A DNA stretch of 64,000 nt from Dactylorhiza incarnata (Eukaryota > Streptophyta > Magnoliopsida > Asparagales > Orchidaceae), in contig JAWHQI010000715.1 of NCBI GenBank assembly GCA_033032865.1, forward strand, positions 222,961 to 286,960, read 5' to 3'. The translations under genes were made by a program, and so were the position numbers. Below the pieces are notes generated by a model that worked only from the letters and a program-made list of their open reading frames with translations, had not been told where the DNA came from and did not search any database. Positions 44,054 to 56,202 of this stretch are shown here, one piece after another; position 1 is the first letter of the stretch, and each line of letters opens with the position of its first letter.

Positions 44054-46343
44054 GGTACTTCTTTTGGAATTCCAGCTTTGGAATTCGCCAGTCCAATTCC
44101 ATTTTCCCAGTTCGGTACAGTGGAATTCACATGGAATTGAATTTACGCCAATTCCTAAAGTTTTTAAAACACGCTGAACCCAATTCCTAAGGTCCTGGCT
44201 TGAACTTCCCTCGATTCCAAATATCTCGCGCAGAGACGAGCGAGCGGCTTCTCCCCCATCGGCGTTCTTTTCATTGCTTCGTTCCCGCTGATCGTCCAGC
44301 ACCTCCGGTAACATCTTCCTCCTCTACCTCCTCTTCTCCTTCCTCTTCTTTTACATCTCGCTCCTCTTTTTTTTTCTCCTTCCTCTTCTTCTTCTTCTTT
44401 CTTAGCCGTCTTTAGTCGGATCTGAGTTTTTAGGTTTTGGTATTTTTTGTTTAGATCTTAAAATATGCTGCTACCTGGATCTGAGTTAGGTTTTGGTAAT
44501 TTTTTCTGCTGCTTTATGAGATCTAATTGCTGCCTTAGATCTTTTTTGTTGGAACTGAGAACAAATCATTGAGATGTATTTACAGTGAATATAAGAATAT
44601 ATATCGCATTTACAACTCATTTGCCCTGTTCTTAAGAATATGAGAACAAATCAAAGAAGCCCTATTCTTTGCTGCTATCACAGTGAACCCTTCCTAAGGT
44701 CTATTTCATGTTTTGACCATTTTGCTCTAGGTTGTTGGCCCATTTCTATTACCATTTTGCTCTGGATATTCAATATAGAACCATGTTAATATGTATTCTC
44801 ATTTCAATTTTTTTAGATGGATGAATCTGATTTTGACTCGGACTCTGAATGAGTTCGAAGTAATTATTAAAGGTGTTGTCTCGACAACGCTAGTTGCAGG
44901 CGCTGTCGCACTACAGACCATTCCAATGGAACCAGTACACATTGCATCTAATAATGCGCTACGATCTATTTTACTAGCTCGCATTTATAATGGACCGAAT
45001 ATCAATTGTTTCAATTTGCTACGTGTCAGTAAATCAACTTTTGGAGAGTTATAGATATCCCATGTGCAACGAATTTAGTTAATGAAAGTTTATATGTTTC
45101 GGTGAATGAATCAGTTGCATTATTTTATGTATCTTGACACAACATAAAATTTCGTGATGTTGGTTGTGCATATTTAAGGTCTACTGACACTATTAATAGA
45201 CACTTCGGTATAGCGTTGAGAGCAATTTTATACATAGGAAAAGATTATAATAAGTTGCCTGAGTCCAGACAACAATCGAGTTGGAGGTGGTTTGAGAACT
45301 GTGTCGGTGCACTAGCTGGAACTCATATTGAAGTTACAGTTCCAACGAAAGATCATGGTAAATTTAGAAATCGTAAGCAGGCAATCACCACTAATGTTCT
45401 CGGTTTTTGTGATAACAACATGAAGTTTTTATATGTTTTACCTGGTTGGGAAGGTTCCTCTTCAGATTCTAGAGTTTTACTTGATGCTATGGAGAGGCCA
45501 GATCGATTCGTAGTACCAACTGGTAAATTAATATCTCAATTTTAATATCTATTAATGTAAACCATGGTATACACTATTCTTAATGTATCAAAATTTATGT
45601 ACGTGTAGGTAAATACTATCTTGTTGATGGTGTACATAAATGGTTCCGGATTTCTAGCTCTTTATCGTTCAACACGATATCAACTTAAGGTGTGGCCGAC
45701 ACGGGGTAATAGCCCCACAACTTAGAAAAAGTTATTTAATTTACGTCATGCTCTGGAAAGAAATGTAATAGAGGACTTTTGACTTGCTAAAGAAATCATG
45801 GGCAATTTTGAGACAACCATCATTTTTTGAACTTAAAGTACATGTATTTTAAATTTACATGCAACCTAATAGATTCAACATGAATTACTCAAGACCATGG
45901 ATATTCTCTCTCGCGATACCACAAATTTGGGGTATTCATGACTTTGCCAGACGATCTTAAGTTGGAGTGGCTCCGAATGCAGCTTAATTAATACTATTTA
46001 TGTGGACTGTTTATTTGTTGTCTTTTTTTTATGCGTGCATCTTTTAATGTGTGGACTTCATTCAATATGTGTGTGAACTCTTTGCTTGTGGACTTTAATG
46101 TTCTATGTTATGTATGGGCTTTCTTTTGTTTGTATTATTTTTTCTACTCTATTAATTTTAATTCCAAATCTGAATTCTATTCTGCAACCGAAGAGCAAAA
46201 TTGTCCAATTCCAATTCCCGATGCCCAATTCTGCACAACATCCGAACATCAAAATTGAAATTCAGCCAATTTCAATTCCTGCTGGTTTTGGAATTGGCTG
46301 AATTTCAATTCCTCAATTCCAATTCCAGGCTGCCGAAAGGGCC
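44054..46343 (+). mobile_element. PIF/Harbinger-like DNA transposon relic
   Basis: The interval is flanked by tta at 44051-44053 and 44344-type spacing at 46344-46346, the target length used by PIF/Harbinger. Its right end (ccaattccaggctgccgaaa) recurs in the same orientation at 44018-44050, so a second element end lies directly to the left. The left terminus (ggtacttcttttggaattcc) matches the inverted right end only weakly. It carries a degraded transposase and AATTCC-rich subterminal sequence. Confidence 0.55.
44940..45850 (+). pseudogene. PIF/Harbinger transposase, degraded
   Basis: A DDE transposase of the Harbinger (DDE_Tnp_4) family, which cuts and pastes the element. Legible parts in changing frames: INCFNLLRVSKSTFGEL (helical N-terminal part), then 45216-45545 with RAILYIGKDYNKLPESRQQS, the first catalytic block CVGALAGTHIEV, NRKQAITTNVLGFCD and LPGWEGSSSDSRVLLDAM. 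After 45610 come YYLVDG, STRYQLKVW and LFNLRHALERNVIED. The usual DGTHI reads AGTHI, so the first catalytic aspartate is lost. Several stops and frameshifts make it dead. Confidence 0.75.
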
Positions 46344-46975
46344 TTATAGTTTTGAGCCTCAGGGAGGTTAATTCAATGTTTTAATCAAAATATTAAGCAG
46401 CATATTTAGTATTAAATATTGAAGACTTCTAGACAATAAAGTCTGGTAGCCATTAGATGTTTCAAAATAGTGAATGCGTGCAGGCTTATGAATAAAAAAC
46501 ATATTTAATGAACCTCAAAAAGTAATATAAAAAAATATATCTTCAGTATAGGAAATCCTGTATATTCAGAAATATAATAAAGAGTAAAATATATATGGCA
46601 CCTTTGTGGCATGTGGAAGGCTTGTTCTATTACAGTTTTTTGTAATTTTTTTTTATTTTCTCCCCATTATAAACCGCTCAACCTAAAAAACGATCATATA
46701 ATAATAGCAAAAAGTGACTACAATCAATCCATTTGGGAGAGTTTTCGGTTCAATGGCTTTTCCTCCAATGTCCACTGCACGTTGTGACTGTTTGGCATCA
46801 CACTCTGAATGTGGAATTCACTTGTGAACACTATTCAATCCATTCCACGGGTCTCGACGCTCACGCTCGTTGGTAGAATTTAGAGGAAAAGAAGCCACTC
46901 CCAAACAGTTATCATACTTTGATGAATAATGAAGTGAGATTGTTGACAGTTATTTAATGAAATAAATGCATGCAG
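46344..46975. other. Rest of the CCMH intron with a MITE-like piece
   Basis: AT-rich. A possible MITE spans about 46731-46915, with inverted ends tttgggag and ctcccaaa. Otherwise nothing is recognised before the splice acceptor at 46971-46975. Confidence 0.4.
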
Positions 46976-47158
46976 TTTAGTGTTGCTGGAGCTGCTGCAG
47001 GGTTATGGGCGTTCCAGAGGCACAGGCTGAAGAGTAATGTGCACATCATGGCGCTGAACCTTGTGAGAGGCGTGCCATTGACAGAGCTGGAGAAGAAGAC
47101 CGTGCTTGATATTCTCACCCCTCCTCCCCCAACAAGGAAGTTCATGTGGTGGAGCTAA
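46976..47158 (+). CDS. CCMH: CCMH last exon
   Basis: Follows acceptor aaatgcatgcag and continues in frame from the exon at 40606-40737. It encodes the membrane helix (FSVAGAAAGLWAFQRHRLKS) and the matrix or intermembrane tail (NVHIMALNLVRGVPLTELEK, PPPPTRKFMWWS), ending TAA at 47156-47158. The NVHIMALNLVRGVPLT block is strongly conserved in plant CCMH. Together the two exons give 104 residues, the C-terminal two thirds of the usual protein of about 160. The 6238-bp intron between them is filled with transposable-element pieces. Confidence 0.9.
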   Translation, partial: FSVAGAAAGLWAFQRHRLKSNVHIMALNLVRGVPLTELEKKTVLDILTPPPPTRKFMWWS

Positions 47159-49100
47159 TCTACTATTTCATGCCTTTTCTCATCTCTGATATTTCTGGTC
47201 TTTTTTACTGTATTCACAAATATTTATATTCAGTGTTTTTCTATGATTTATATATGTATAAAAATGTAATGTTATATTAGGTAAGTATAATTATTTGTTA
47301 TTTGGGTACTCAGCATTTGCCTGGAATGATTACTCCCGTCTTTACTGCTGGAAAGTGAGCACCAAAAAGAGATTTTTTCGCACTACCAACTGCATTGTCG
47401 AAGCGACTTATAGAGTAGATGTATGAAGTCTCACCTCTCCCACTTCATTCACAAGTGAATTCACAATAATCATGTCATATTTCTATAGCTGACTGAAGTC
47501 AGTGTTAGAATAAACAGAAATCTGAACATCAAAACACTTCAACATAGACAATTATATACAATTAAAACATAAAATCTTAAAAGTAGAAAGGCCAGAAGGC
47601 CTACACAGTCGAAAGTATCAGAGTAGTGCAAGTCTAATGCCCAAGATTCGGGGTCACCAAGTACATACAAGATTAATGTAAATGAACTCTAATAAAAACA
47701 ACAAAGTACTAATTGCTAATGAAACTCAAGTCAGCTACAACTATGCCCTTAGGTGTTAATTCATGAGCATGTATGCCAATCACCTCGTTTTCCAGTTAGT
47801 AGGATTTACTCTATTGCCTGTCTTTTGAGGGTGGTAACAATGAATGAGGTTAGTCATAAAGATGACCAAGTTACTCACCCCTTCCCCCGGGCCCTTAAAT
47901 GCTCATGGGAGAGGGAGTTACTGTGTTGTAATGTGTTAGTACAGACAATGTATACATATAAATAGTATGATCAAAAGCAAGTAATTAAAGAAATACAATA
48001 GAGAAAGTGCAGTACATAAATGCAATGTAGTAAAAAAAATGAACAACTTATATTTTAGTCCTTTATAGTAACTATGTCCACAAAGCACACACTTGTGAAG
48101 TATACTAGACAAGTATAGCTGTTAACGAACTACGACGACTCATACTTGATGTCCCATTATTCTAACCTGGATGCGTTTGAGTCAACTAAGTAAGCTTAAT
48201 GTCGTTAGATAATGATTGCAAAATAACCATGCTCATTAAATGTCATCACATATTCATCTAATTCATTTGTACAAAACTTAAGTAGACATAGTGATTGATC
48301 ATTATTGTGGGTAGATAACCACACAAGTTTCATCTTCGTAGCCAAACAGTAATGACAATTCGGTCGATTCCTAGGAAGGGGCACATTTTGATCATATGCC
48401 TTATCATACAATAGGAGGCCAGTACTATTCTGGTTGCCATACCAGCGATATATATGTAGAGGATGTGGCCTAGTTTAAAGATCTCATGAGTGTCTAACAC
48501 TTAGTAAGCACGATCCTAAGTTATGGTACATGTCGTTAGTCATGACAATGAAACTATTCGAAAGAATAGTCAAACTGCCCAAACTCTCCATAGAGTGTCT
48601 TCTAGAAGGGATAGTTTGACCCGCCACAAGCAAACAACAGTCATCATTATATTAAAATTATGGTGAGTATCTAGACAATATATTCTAACCCTACTACGAG
48701 CCTTAGAGGCTCTTAAAGATAACTATTATGGTTTAGGCCCGTTACACTGTCACCTAGCACAAATACTTTACCTTAAAACCGAGGAGACTCTAACCTTGCA
48801 GACAAGATGATTTTGAGGTCGCTATGGAACAAATAAATTGGCCCAACCAGTAATCAGGACATGTTCTGGGTTTTGGTAATGTGTTGGAGCAAAAAGTGGC
48901 TCAACTTCACACTCAAGAGGTTATGAGGTAGAGAGATACCGTGGATTGATGAATACTCTGGGTTACGAATAACAAGATGAGAGAAGGGTGCTGAGGGCGA
49001 CGTGGTTGGATATCGCACAACATGAATCTTTAGTCGTGCGCGAATGTATTGATTGAATGTATGGATTGCATCAAATTACAAGTTGAAGAGAACTCTCTGA
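47159..49100. other. Downstream flank of CCMH: old retroelement-like non-coding sequence
   Basis: After the stop codon the first 130 bp are T-rich, as in a 3' UTR, but there is no perfect AATAAA. From about 47500 the sequence resembles chromovirus leader or LTR material in composition (cactcaccccttcccccggg at 47873, aggccagaaggcct at 47591). I could not tie it to a particular element, and no gene is supported. Confidence 0.35.
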
Positions 49101-49119
49101 GATTATCCCAAAAAGAGCT

Positions 49120-49410
49120 CGCTAACACTGTCCACAAAGCTCGCGAACACTGCTCGTAGATAGTTCTCCAACACCGCCTTTCGAGAGTTCTCCAACACTA
49201 TGCGTAGAAAATTTTCCAATATTGTACATAGAGAGTTCTCGAACACCACTTGTAGAGAGTTCTCAAAACTGCATGTCGAGCGTTCTCCAACATTGCACCT
49301 AAAGAGTTCTCCAATATTGAAAAAAAGAGTTCCCCAACTCTAGTAGTGAGTTCTCCAACACCGCATGTCGATAGTTCTCCAACACAACACAAAGAGTTCT
49401 CCAATATTGC
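49120..49410. repeat. Diverged tandem repeat gagttctccaacac
   Basis: About 11 units of 24-30 bp containing (a/g)agttctccaa(c/t)a. It is the transcribed (R/U5-side) part of a minus-strand LTR whose TATA box is at 49481. Its mirror would lie beyond the window end. Confidence 0.8.
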
Positions 49411-49480
49411 CTCCATGGATATATGAGTGTTGCGGTTTACCGAGCCTGGATCAGATGCCCCTTCAGTTGATGAACACACC

Positions 49481-49490
49481 CTATTTATAG
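49481..49490 (-). promoter_or_regulatory. TATA box of a minus-strand LTR
   Basis: Minus strand CTATAAATAG. The 21-bp tandem array lies immediately upstream (49556 onward). The mirrored sequence at 63980-63989 is ctataaatatgg. Confidence 0.6.
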
Positions 49491-49555
49491 GAGTTGGAGT
49501 CCTGCATGTGGAACTTGTACAAAGGCTGTCTTCTCACTTACAAAGGGGGCAAAAT

Positions 49556-50150
49556 GAGCCAGTGAATATTCCAAACAGAGCTAGTGAACAATCCAATAGA
49601 GCTAGCGAACACTCCAATAGGGCTAGCAAACACTCCAAGCTGATTTATAGAACACTCTAGCAGAGCAAGCGAAAACTCCAATAGAGCTAGCAAACACCCC
49701 AAGTAGTGCTAACAAACTCTCCAACAGATCTAGCGAACAATGCAATGGAGTTAGCGAACACTCCAAGTAGATCTAGACAACACTCCAACCAATCTAACTA
49801 ACACTCCAACAAAGCTAGCAAACACTCCAACAAAGCTAACACATATTCCATGTAGATCTAACAAACACTCCAACAGAGCTAGCAAACACCCCAACAAAGC
49901 TAGAGAGCCATCTAAGTAGAGCTAGCGAACACTCCAACATAGCTAGTAAACACTCCAACGGAGCTAGAGAGCTCTTCAACAGATCTAGCAAACACTATAA
50001 CAGAGCTAGCGAACACTCCAGCAGAGCTAGCAAACACTAAAAACAGAGCTAGCGAACACTCCAACAGAGTTAGCGAACACTCAAACGAAGCTAGCGAACA
50101 CTCCAAACAGAGATAGAGAGCACTCCAATAGAGCTAGCAAACACTGAGGA
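49556..50150. repeat. About 21-bp tandem array agagctagcgaacactccaac (LTR U3)
   Basis: About 27 units with variants; the core gagctagc/gctagc is partly self-complementary. It sits upstream of the TATA box at 49481. Mirrored at 63320-63914 with almost the same unit order. Confidence 0.9.
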
Positions 50151-50344
50151 AGGTTTGGCATGTTGGGGAGTTGTGTTGCATTCAAATCACTAAGGCCTCC
50201 TTCTGTAAGTATGCTGTCTATACTTACGCAAGCTATGTTACACCACAAACCTTAGATTAATTGGGACAATAAGGGACCTAGGAGGCTTAGAGAAGCCTCA
50301 TGAAGATTGAGGGCTATTTAAGGAGGTTTTGTAGGCCTTTTGGA

Positions 50345-50560
50345 GCAAATCATGCTCTACACGGCTTGACACACGGAACGGTCCAAGTCGTGTAGAATAC
50401 CTACACAGCTTGGTAGGAAGTTATGTCACTCGACGTGGCCTGAGACCTGGCCGTGTTCGGGTCCATGTCGAACCACAAGAAACAAGATGCGTGCTCATTT
50501 ATATCCTAAGATCTACACAACCTGGTACACGACCATATGTGAGGCCGTGTATGGGGTCGT
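50345..50560. repeat. Dyad cluster of a plus-strand LTR
   Basis: ctacacggcttg (50357-50368) and caagtcgtgtag (50384-50395) are inverted arms matching at 11 of 12 bases. Variants follow: ctacacagcttgg, ctacacaacctgg, cacgacc, gaggccgtgt. A GA-rich leader (50700-50740, ending gatccgccattag) lies downstream, as in the LTR at 54530, so these dyads occupy U3. Confidence 0.65.
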
Positions 50561-52323
50561 GAACTATTTTAAGCTCGTTTTCTGCACCGTTCGATGTGGG
50601 GGTTTTAAGATCCGACAGTGGGGATCCTTGGCTGGGATCTTTAGGTCGAAATTGAGAGCTTGAGGAGCTCATTTCAGACTTATATTTCTTTGTCTTAGGT
50701 TAGAGAGGAAGAAGAGGAAGAAGAGGAAGAAGAAGGAGAGATCCGCCATTAGAAGATGCTTCAGAGTTCTAAATGTCAATCCGAGGCCAGATTCATAGAG
50801 AGGATTCCAATGCAGTCATCTTCATCCTTCTCTTGCAATGATCCGATGATGGGTAGAAAATCAAGAAAGGTAATGATCCCTCTCCTTGTTTTTTAGGATG
50901 CGTGCTTATATTCTTTTCATTTTGTTTTGAATGGTAGTGTTTGTGGTACCGGATGCCTCTAATTAGAGGGCTTGAGGTTTGCACGGTTTATTGAGAACCA
51001 TCAGGGAGTAGGATTGCGACCATGCCATGATTGCATTAGACCACTCAATGTCGAATTCGAGTTAAGCATTGTGGGTGAAGCCGAATCGTGGTCGCATGCC
51101 CAATTCGGTGTTGTTGATTGATATTGTATGTAGGAATCTCGTTAGAGGCGTGAGTGCGGCCGTAATACCGATGCAATGACCAATTTTCATATGGGGTTCG
51201 CGATATTGGAATTTGGGCATATTGTGCATGTGATATTTCTAGCTAACGGAGGTGACGTCGTTAGTTGCTTGTAGACTAAATTGGAACCATAAAAGTTAGA
51301 GCTTGAGCTAGGAACTTCATACGATTCATCCCTATTCATGACCAGGAACATTTGTTTGATGACACTGTTGGAATCTTGTGATCTAGAAGTAGTCAAGGGA
51401 TTAGTCTTACTGCCAACGTGATACATGCATATTGGGTCGCACATAAGGACATACAAAAATTTGTGTGATTGATCGTGTTGGTTTATGAAATCAAGTCCTA
51501 AATATGTATATTACATATACACTATATGATATTTGATTAATTAAACAAATGTTCTTATGTGCGACCCCATTAGGGGCTTTTCCCCTATGCCTTTTCAGGG
51601 GTGCAACCCCTTGGAATCTCTCCAAGAGCGCCTTATGTTTCAATGAGGATTGTATGCATATCTGGGATGTATCTGCAATGTGAATGTTGTACTTTTTCAT
51701 TGTCATATTTAAATGGTTTAAATTAGTGCGCGATTGAATGTTAATCATATATTTCATTTAAAAAGTTTAACATGTGCACTATTAAATATTAATCATATAT
51801 TATGAAAAATCCCTTAAATGAATGTTAAGTGTTCAGATGCCTTCCGATGATTGACACTCTTCCTACCTTGATCGATGAATTGTGGGCTTGCCAAAGCATG
51901 AAATCCATCTTGGTGGCGGTGCGATGAGATAATTATGATAGACATGTGTCAACATTGAGTCCAACTTAATTAAGTGACCTCAACGATTAAGTGCCTAGAT
52001 CCATAGGATTGATAGGCACTATAAGATGAAAGCGAATACTGATTATTCACCAACCGTACAAGAGTTGCATGATGATGCAATTGCCAAAAGTTGTCTACTT
52101 AAATAGCCACGTTGTGGGTGATTAGCCAACGCTGACTCATGATGTAGGTGAAATACGAATCTTGTCCCACTAGAGAGCTGCTCGCTTAAACTCTTTGAAT
52201 TGATATGAAGAGTTATTAATTTGAAGAAAATAGTGAGAGTATTTTAATAAAAAACCTTATGAAAATAAAATATATTTTGAAATATAATACTAATATTAAT
52301 TTGCATACTATTGTAGAATATTC

Positions 52324-53498
52324 ATGACAAGTAATACACATCACATCTTATCCATGCGACCAGTCATTGAGAAGGAGAAACTCAATATGAGAACTTCCTG
52401 GACTGGTACATGAAATAAAGGATTGTCCTCAAATAGGAGCGTAAGCTCTATGTATTAGAGAAAGATCCCCCAAACAATCCACTCGGATCTAACTCTCATG
52501 AAGATAAAGATGCATGCAAGAAGTATCATGATGACCCTTTGGATGTCGAGTGTCTCATGCACGTAACCATGAGCTTTGAGCTTTAGAAGCAACATGAGAC
52601 CACGTGTGGCTATGAGATAGTCGAGCCCCTCAAGAAAATGTTTTAGGGCAAGCTCGGCAGGAGAGGTATGACGTGTTGAGGGCATTGTTTTAGTGTAAGA
52701 TGGGAGCTCATGATCCAATGGGAACTCACGTTTTCAAAATGATTGGATTTATTGAAAGCATACAAAGATTGAGATTTCATTGGGCCAAAAGTTGACCACT
52801 GACTTGTTCCTGCAATCGTTGTCGGACAGTTATGAGTAGTTAGTCTTCAATTACAATATGAATGAAATATCATATCTATTCCTCTTTAGATATGAAATGA
52901 TTTTCGTTCACTATTAAGAACAATTGTTGTTCTATATATTTGAATGATATTTGTTTTGGAATTGCAGAAATGTTTAATGGTCTTTATGTTTTGAACTTAT
53001 ACTAGCTCATTTATAACATCAAAAATACAAAGAGATTAAATACAAATGACTCTAATATTGCATCTCTTTAGCATTGTCTTTTAGGCCATATAAATGAGAA
53101 TCACGTTTCCAAACTCCATAGAGATGGACTATTAGACTCATTTGAGAGGTGTGAATCTTGTTTGTTAGGCAAGATGACTAAAACCCATTTCACTGGTCAT
53201 ACAGAGAGGGAAGATGGTCTTTTGGGTATGCGAACTCATGAGTTATATGACTAGAGGTGAATTTCACTACTTCATTACATTTACTGACGAATTTCAGTAG
53301 ATATGGATATATGTATCTTATGAAGTACAAATCTGAATCATTTGAAAAGTTCAAGGAGTTCAAGAACTAAAGACAAAACCAACTAGAAAAAAATAGTTAA
53401 AGTGCTCATATCTGATCGAGGTGGCAAATACTTAAGTCAGGAGTTTCAAGACTATCTTAGAGAGAGTGGTATTGTATCATAACTCACTCTACCTAGGA
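52324..53498 (+). pseudogene. Degraded copia gag-integrase fragment (left arm)
   Basis: The same copia family as the nested element at 10305-18153, more decayed. Readable pieces in shifting frames include a gag start at 52324 (MTSNTHHILSMRPVIEKEKL), DVECLM, LWHC-type pre-integrase, ERCESCLLGKMTK and LISDRGGKYLSQEFQDYL. The leader upstream (51540-52320) also matches the intact element's leader. The fragment ends at the integrase motif LTPPRTPQHN, where an LTR starting TGTAACATCC is inserted. Mirrored at 59972-61146. Confidence 0.8.
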
Positions 53499-54529
53499 TG
53501 TAACATCCATAATACTACTAGACCCCATGATAGTGTTAGGGCAAAACATGTGGTGAGAATGGTGAGTTGAGACAAGGAGGTGACCTTAAGACACATTGGG
53601 TTAAGGTAAACCTACTTGGTGCCCTCAAGTGAACATAAATCAAACTTAGGTCAACATAACCCAATTCAACCCAAATTGGCACAATTAGACTTCATATGGC
53701 CAAATTGACCCCACCACTACATGACAAACCCTCAAAGAGGTTCAATTGACCAAAAGCCCCATCATTTGTTCAACCAATTGACCCAATTTGACCAAAGTCA
53801 AACCTAGCCAATCTTGGTCAAATCACACCATATGGATCAATTAGCCCAATCAAGGCCCCACCATGGTGCAATCAACATTGGGTAGTGTAATAGGACACAT
53901 GACCATCATATTGGGGCAGCCACCTGCTGGGAATATTGCCCACAATGTTCCCTTGATTTGAAGAGGCATCACTCACAATGCTAAGTATATATTGTATTTA
54001 ATAAACCCACTTTGCCACAGGAATGTGCAAGGTTAAGATATTCCAAACATTGGAATAAGTTCAAAGGTTTGCTGTCAAAACCGCTGAGAAGGATTCTCTG
54101 TCTCAGCGGAACCACTGAGACAAGGCCAGGAGCCGCTGAGAAGTGATCTACCTCTACTGAGCTGCAGATAGACAAAATCCGCTGAGAAGAGAAGCTGTCT
54201 CAGCGGATCCGCTGAGATGAAAGCAGCTCAACCGCTGAGACAGAAGGCTGTCTCAGCCCAACCGCTGAGACAGATTCAAATCAGGAAGAAGACAGCCTGC
54301 TAAGACGAAAGCAGCTCAACCGCTGAGACAAAAGACTGTCTCATCCCAACCGCTGAGACAGATTCAAATTAGGAAGAAGGAAAGGAGTTTTAGTTCTTAA
54401 GTATTAAAGCTCTTTGTTTAAGGTTTATTTCAAAATAATGATAAGTATAAATATATGTGGTGCTGAGTGTGTAATAACAACAAACACTAAGAAGGCACAG
54501 CAAGAAAATAAAATATAAAACAAAGCACA
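53499..54529 (+). mobile_element. Gypsy-type LTR inserted in the copia fragment
   Basis: Starts TGTAACATCC at 53499. At 54060-54365 it carries repeated gtctcagcgg/ccgctgagac dyads, including the perfect 20-bp palindrome tctcagcggatccgctgaga (54198-54217). A TATA box (tataaata, 54446-54453) follows. It is itself cut at 54530 by another LTR. Mirror at 58941-59971. Confidence 0.7.
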
Positions 54530-56202
54530 TGTAACACCCCAAAAATCGTAGTTCAGCGAGGTAGGCGGAGTGGTAGTGCTGCGCTCGGGATAGGCTAAAA
54601 ATTCCTCAACAGTTCTCTGTGCACGACCATTGTCCTCTTCGCGCACGACCAGTGATCGTGCGCCTATGATCGTGCGTTAATTCGCAAGGAATCAGAGTTC
54701 TGTCTCGGGTTATCGCACGACCATTCTCCTCTTCGCGCACGACCAGTGATCGTGCGCCTGTGATCGTGCGCCCTGTTAATTCTGCTCCGCAAATTTGAGC
54801 GGAGAAGGTGATCGGTCCGTCCAAATCTTTTGGAATCCGATCCAGCGGCTAGGATTAGATGCTGGAGGTTATTAGGGCTTATGAGAGGGGTTTAATCCTC
54901 ATTATTTCATAGCCTTTCTCTCTCCAAACCTAGAGGAAGAAGAAGGAGGCAAGGAAGAAGAAGGAGAGATCCCGCCATTGACGGAGCTCTGGAGCTCCGT
55001 TTCGCGAGCCGTTTCCAGATCTGGAGAGTGCAGCCCGGTGCGGTCGTTTCCCTCCGTCTAGAATCTCGGATCCATGGCGAAGAAGAACGCTCCTAGGGTA
55101 ACGATTCTTCCTCCGGAGCTTTGGACTTGTTATTTGTCCTTTCAATCCTCTTTCTATGTTTGCATGAGGAATCCCTTTCACCAAATGGGTGAAGTGTAGG
55201 ATCTCCTCAAGTTCTTCGGAACTCCGGGTAGATTGTGTCCGTCCCCGGCATATTGCATGTAGAAAATCCGGTAGTCGAGCGGATTTAGGCATTGTGTGTG
55301 AAGCCTATTCGTGTCCATGAGCCCGAATCGGTGATGCTTGATTTGCGACGTTGCATTTAGGTTAAGCCTAGAATGCGTGCCGGAGAATGACTCTGTGATA
55401 TATGCGATAGTATTGCGGGATTTAAGCGTGGGCGTCTTGTGAAGATCCTAACGAAAGCCCCATGTTTTGCGTATGGTTGAATGCAAACCTTCACCACTTG
55501 AATTGTTGAGGAGTGGTCTTGTACCTCCTTTTTGGTTACGTGTAAAGCCTAAGTCCTCTTGTAGGCTTGGGTGTTGTAACTTATGTTTTGTGTAGCACAA
55601 ACAAGTGCTAAACCCTTACGGGCCGAGGTGATGTCATACCCGCATCGTGTGTTCAATCGATGACAAGAGCACGGGAATTGGCTGAACTGAACCCATTTCC
55701 ACGCGCGGCGGTAGAGGGATTTGTCTCTTGTAAACCCGAACGACCTTGGGAGAGGTTGCGAAAGGCGTCTTGCCTAGACCGACCAAAAGTTCTTTTTCCC
55801 ACCTAAGGCGATGGCCCTTACGGTGGAGTATTTTGTGGAATTGATGTTGTTAGCCTCATGCGGTTGTTTAGGCGGTTGTGGGGAACCTTCGGGTGAACCC
55901 AACCAACATCATGTGCATACCTGATGCGCAAATCCTGCACACCGTTATAGGCGGTAGCGAGACTGCGATCTGAACAGCAAGTGCACCGGTCGCGCAAGTA
56001 ATAATAATGGGGAAAATCCCCGAGTGTCGGTCTCTTGAGGAACACAGTAAGGTGGAATTAGGTTTCGAGGAAGGACTTGAGATCGAAGTCCTTGGTCGGG
56101 GTTACAATGGATGGTTGGTTTGGTTTGCGAATAATAAAATAAAATCTTACAACTACTCCTATGCAATGCCGCTATGCAATGCTTCGCTTGGCGGGATTCG
56201 TG
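54530..56202 (+). mobile_element. Second gypsy-type LTR (TGTAACACCCC), truncated at the symmetry break
   Basis: Starts TGTAACACCCC, typical of long gypsy LTRs. Near-palindromic 23-bp dyads with arms gcgcacgacca / tgatcgtgcgc lie at 54641-54663 and 54735-54757. A GA-rich leader with gatcccgccattgacggagc is at 54940-54990. No gene is supported. Mirror at 57268-58940. Confidence 0.7.

Larger units (their letters stand above)
49469..56202. repeat. Left arm of a giant inverted repeat
   Basis: Every recognisable block here recurs in reverse complement at 57268-64000, with mirrored coordinates summing to about 113470. Sampled stretches differ by roughly 1-4 percent, with occasional single-base indels. 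The left limit is at least 49469 because the right arm is cut by the window edge. The inner end lies in ctatgcaatgcttcg(c/t)ttggcggga, after which the two sides diverge completely. Confidence 0.95.

Noticed and set aside
49912..50106. Repeated ECSLALF...FASSAGVFASS protein (and mirror at 63351)
   Set aside because: Translation of the 21-bp tandem array in U3.
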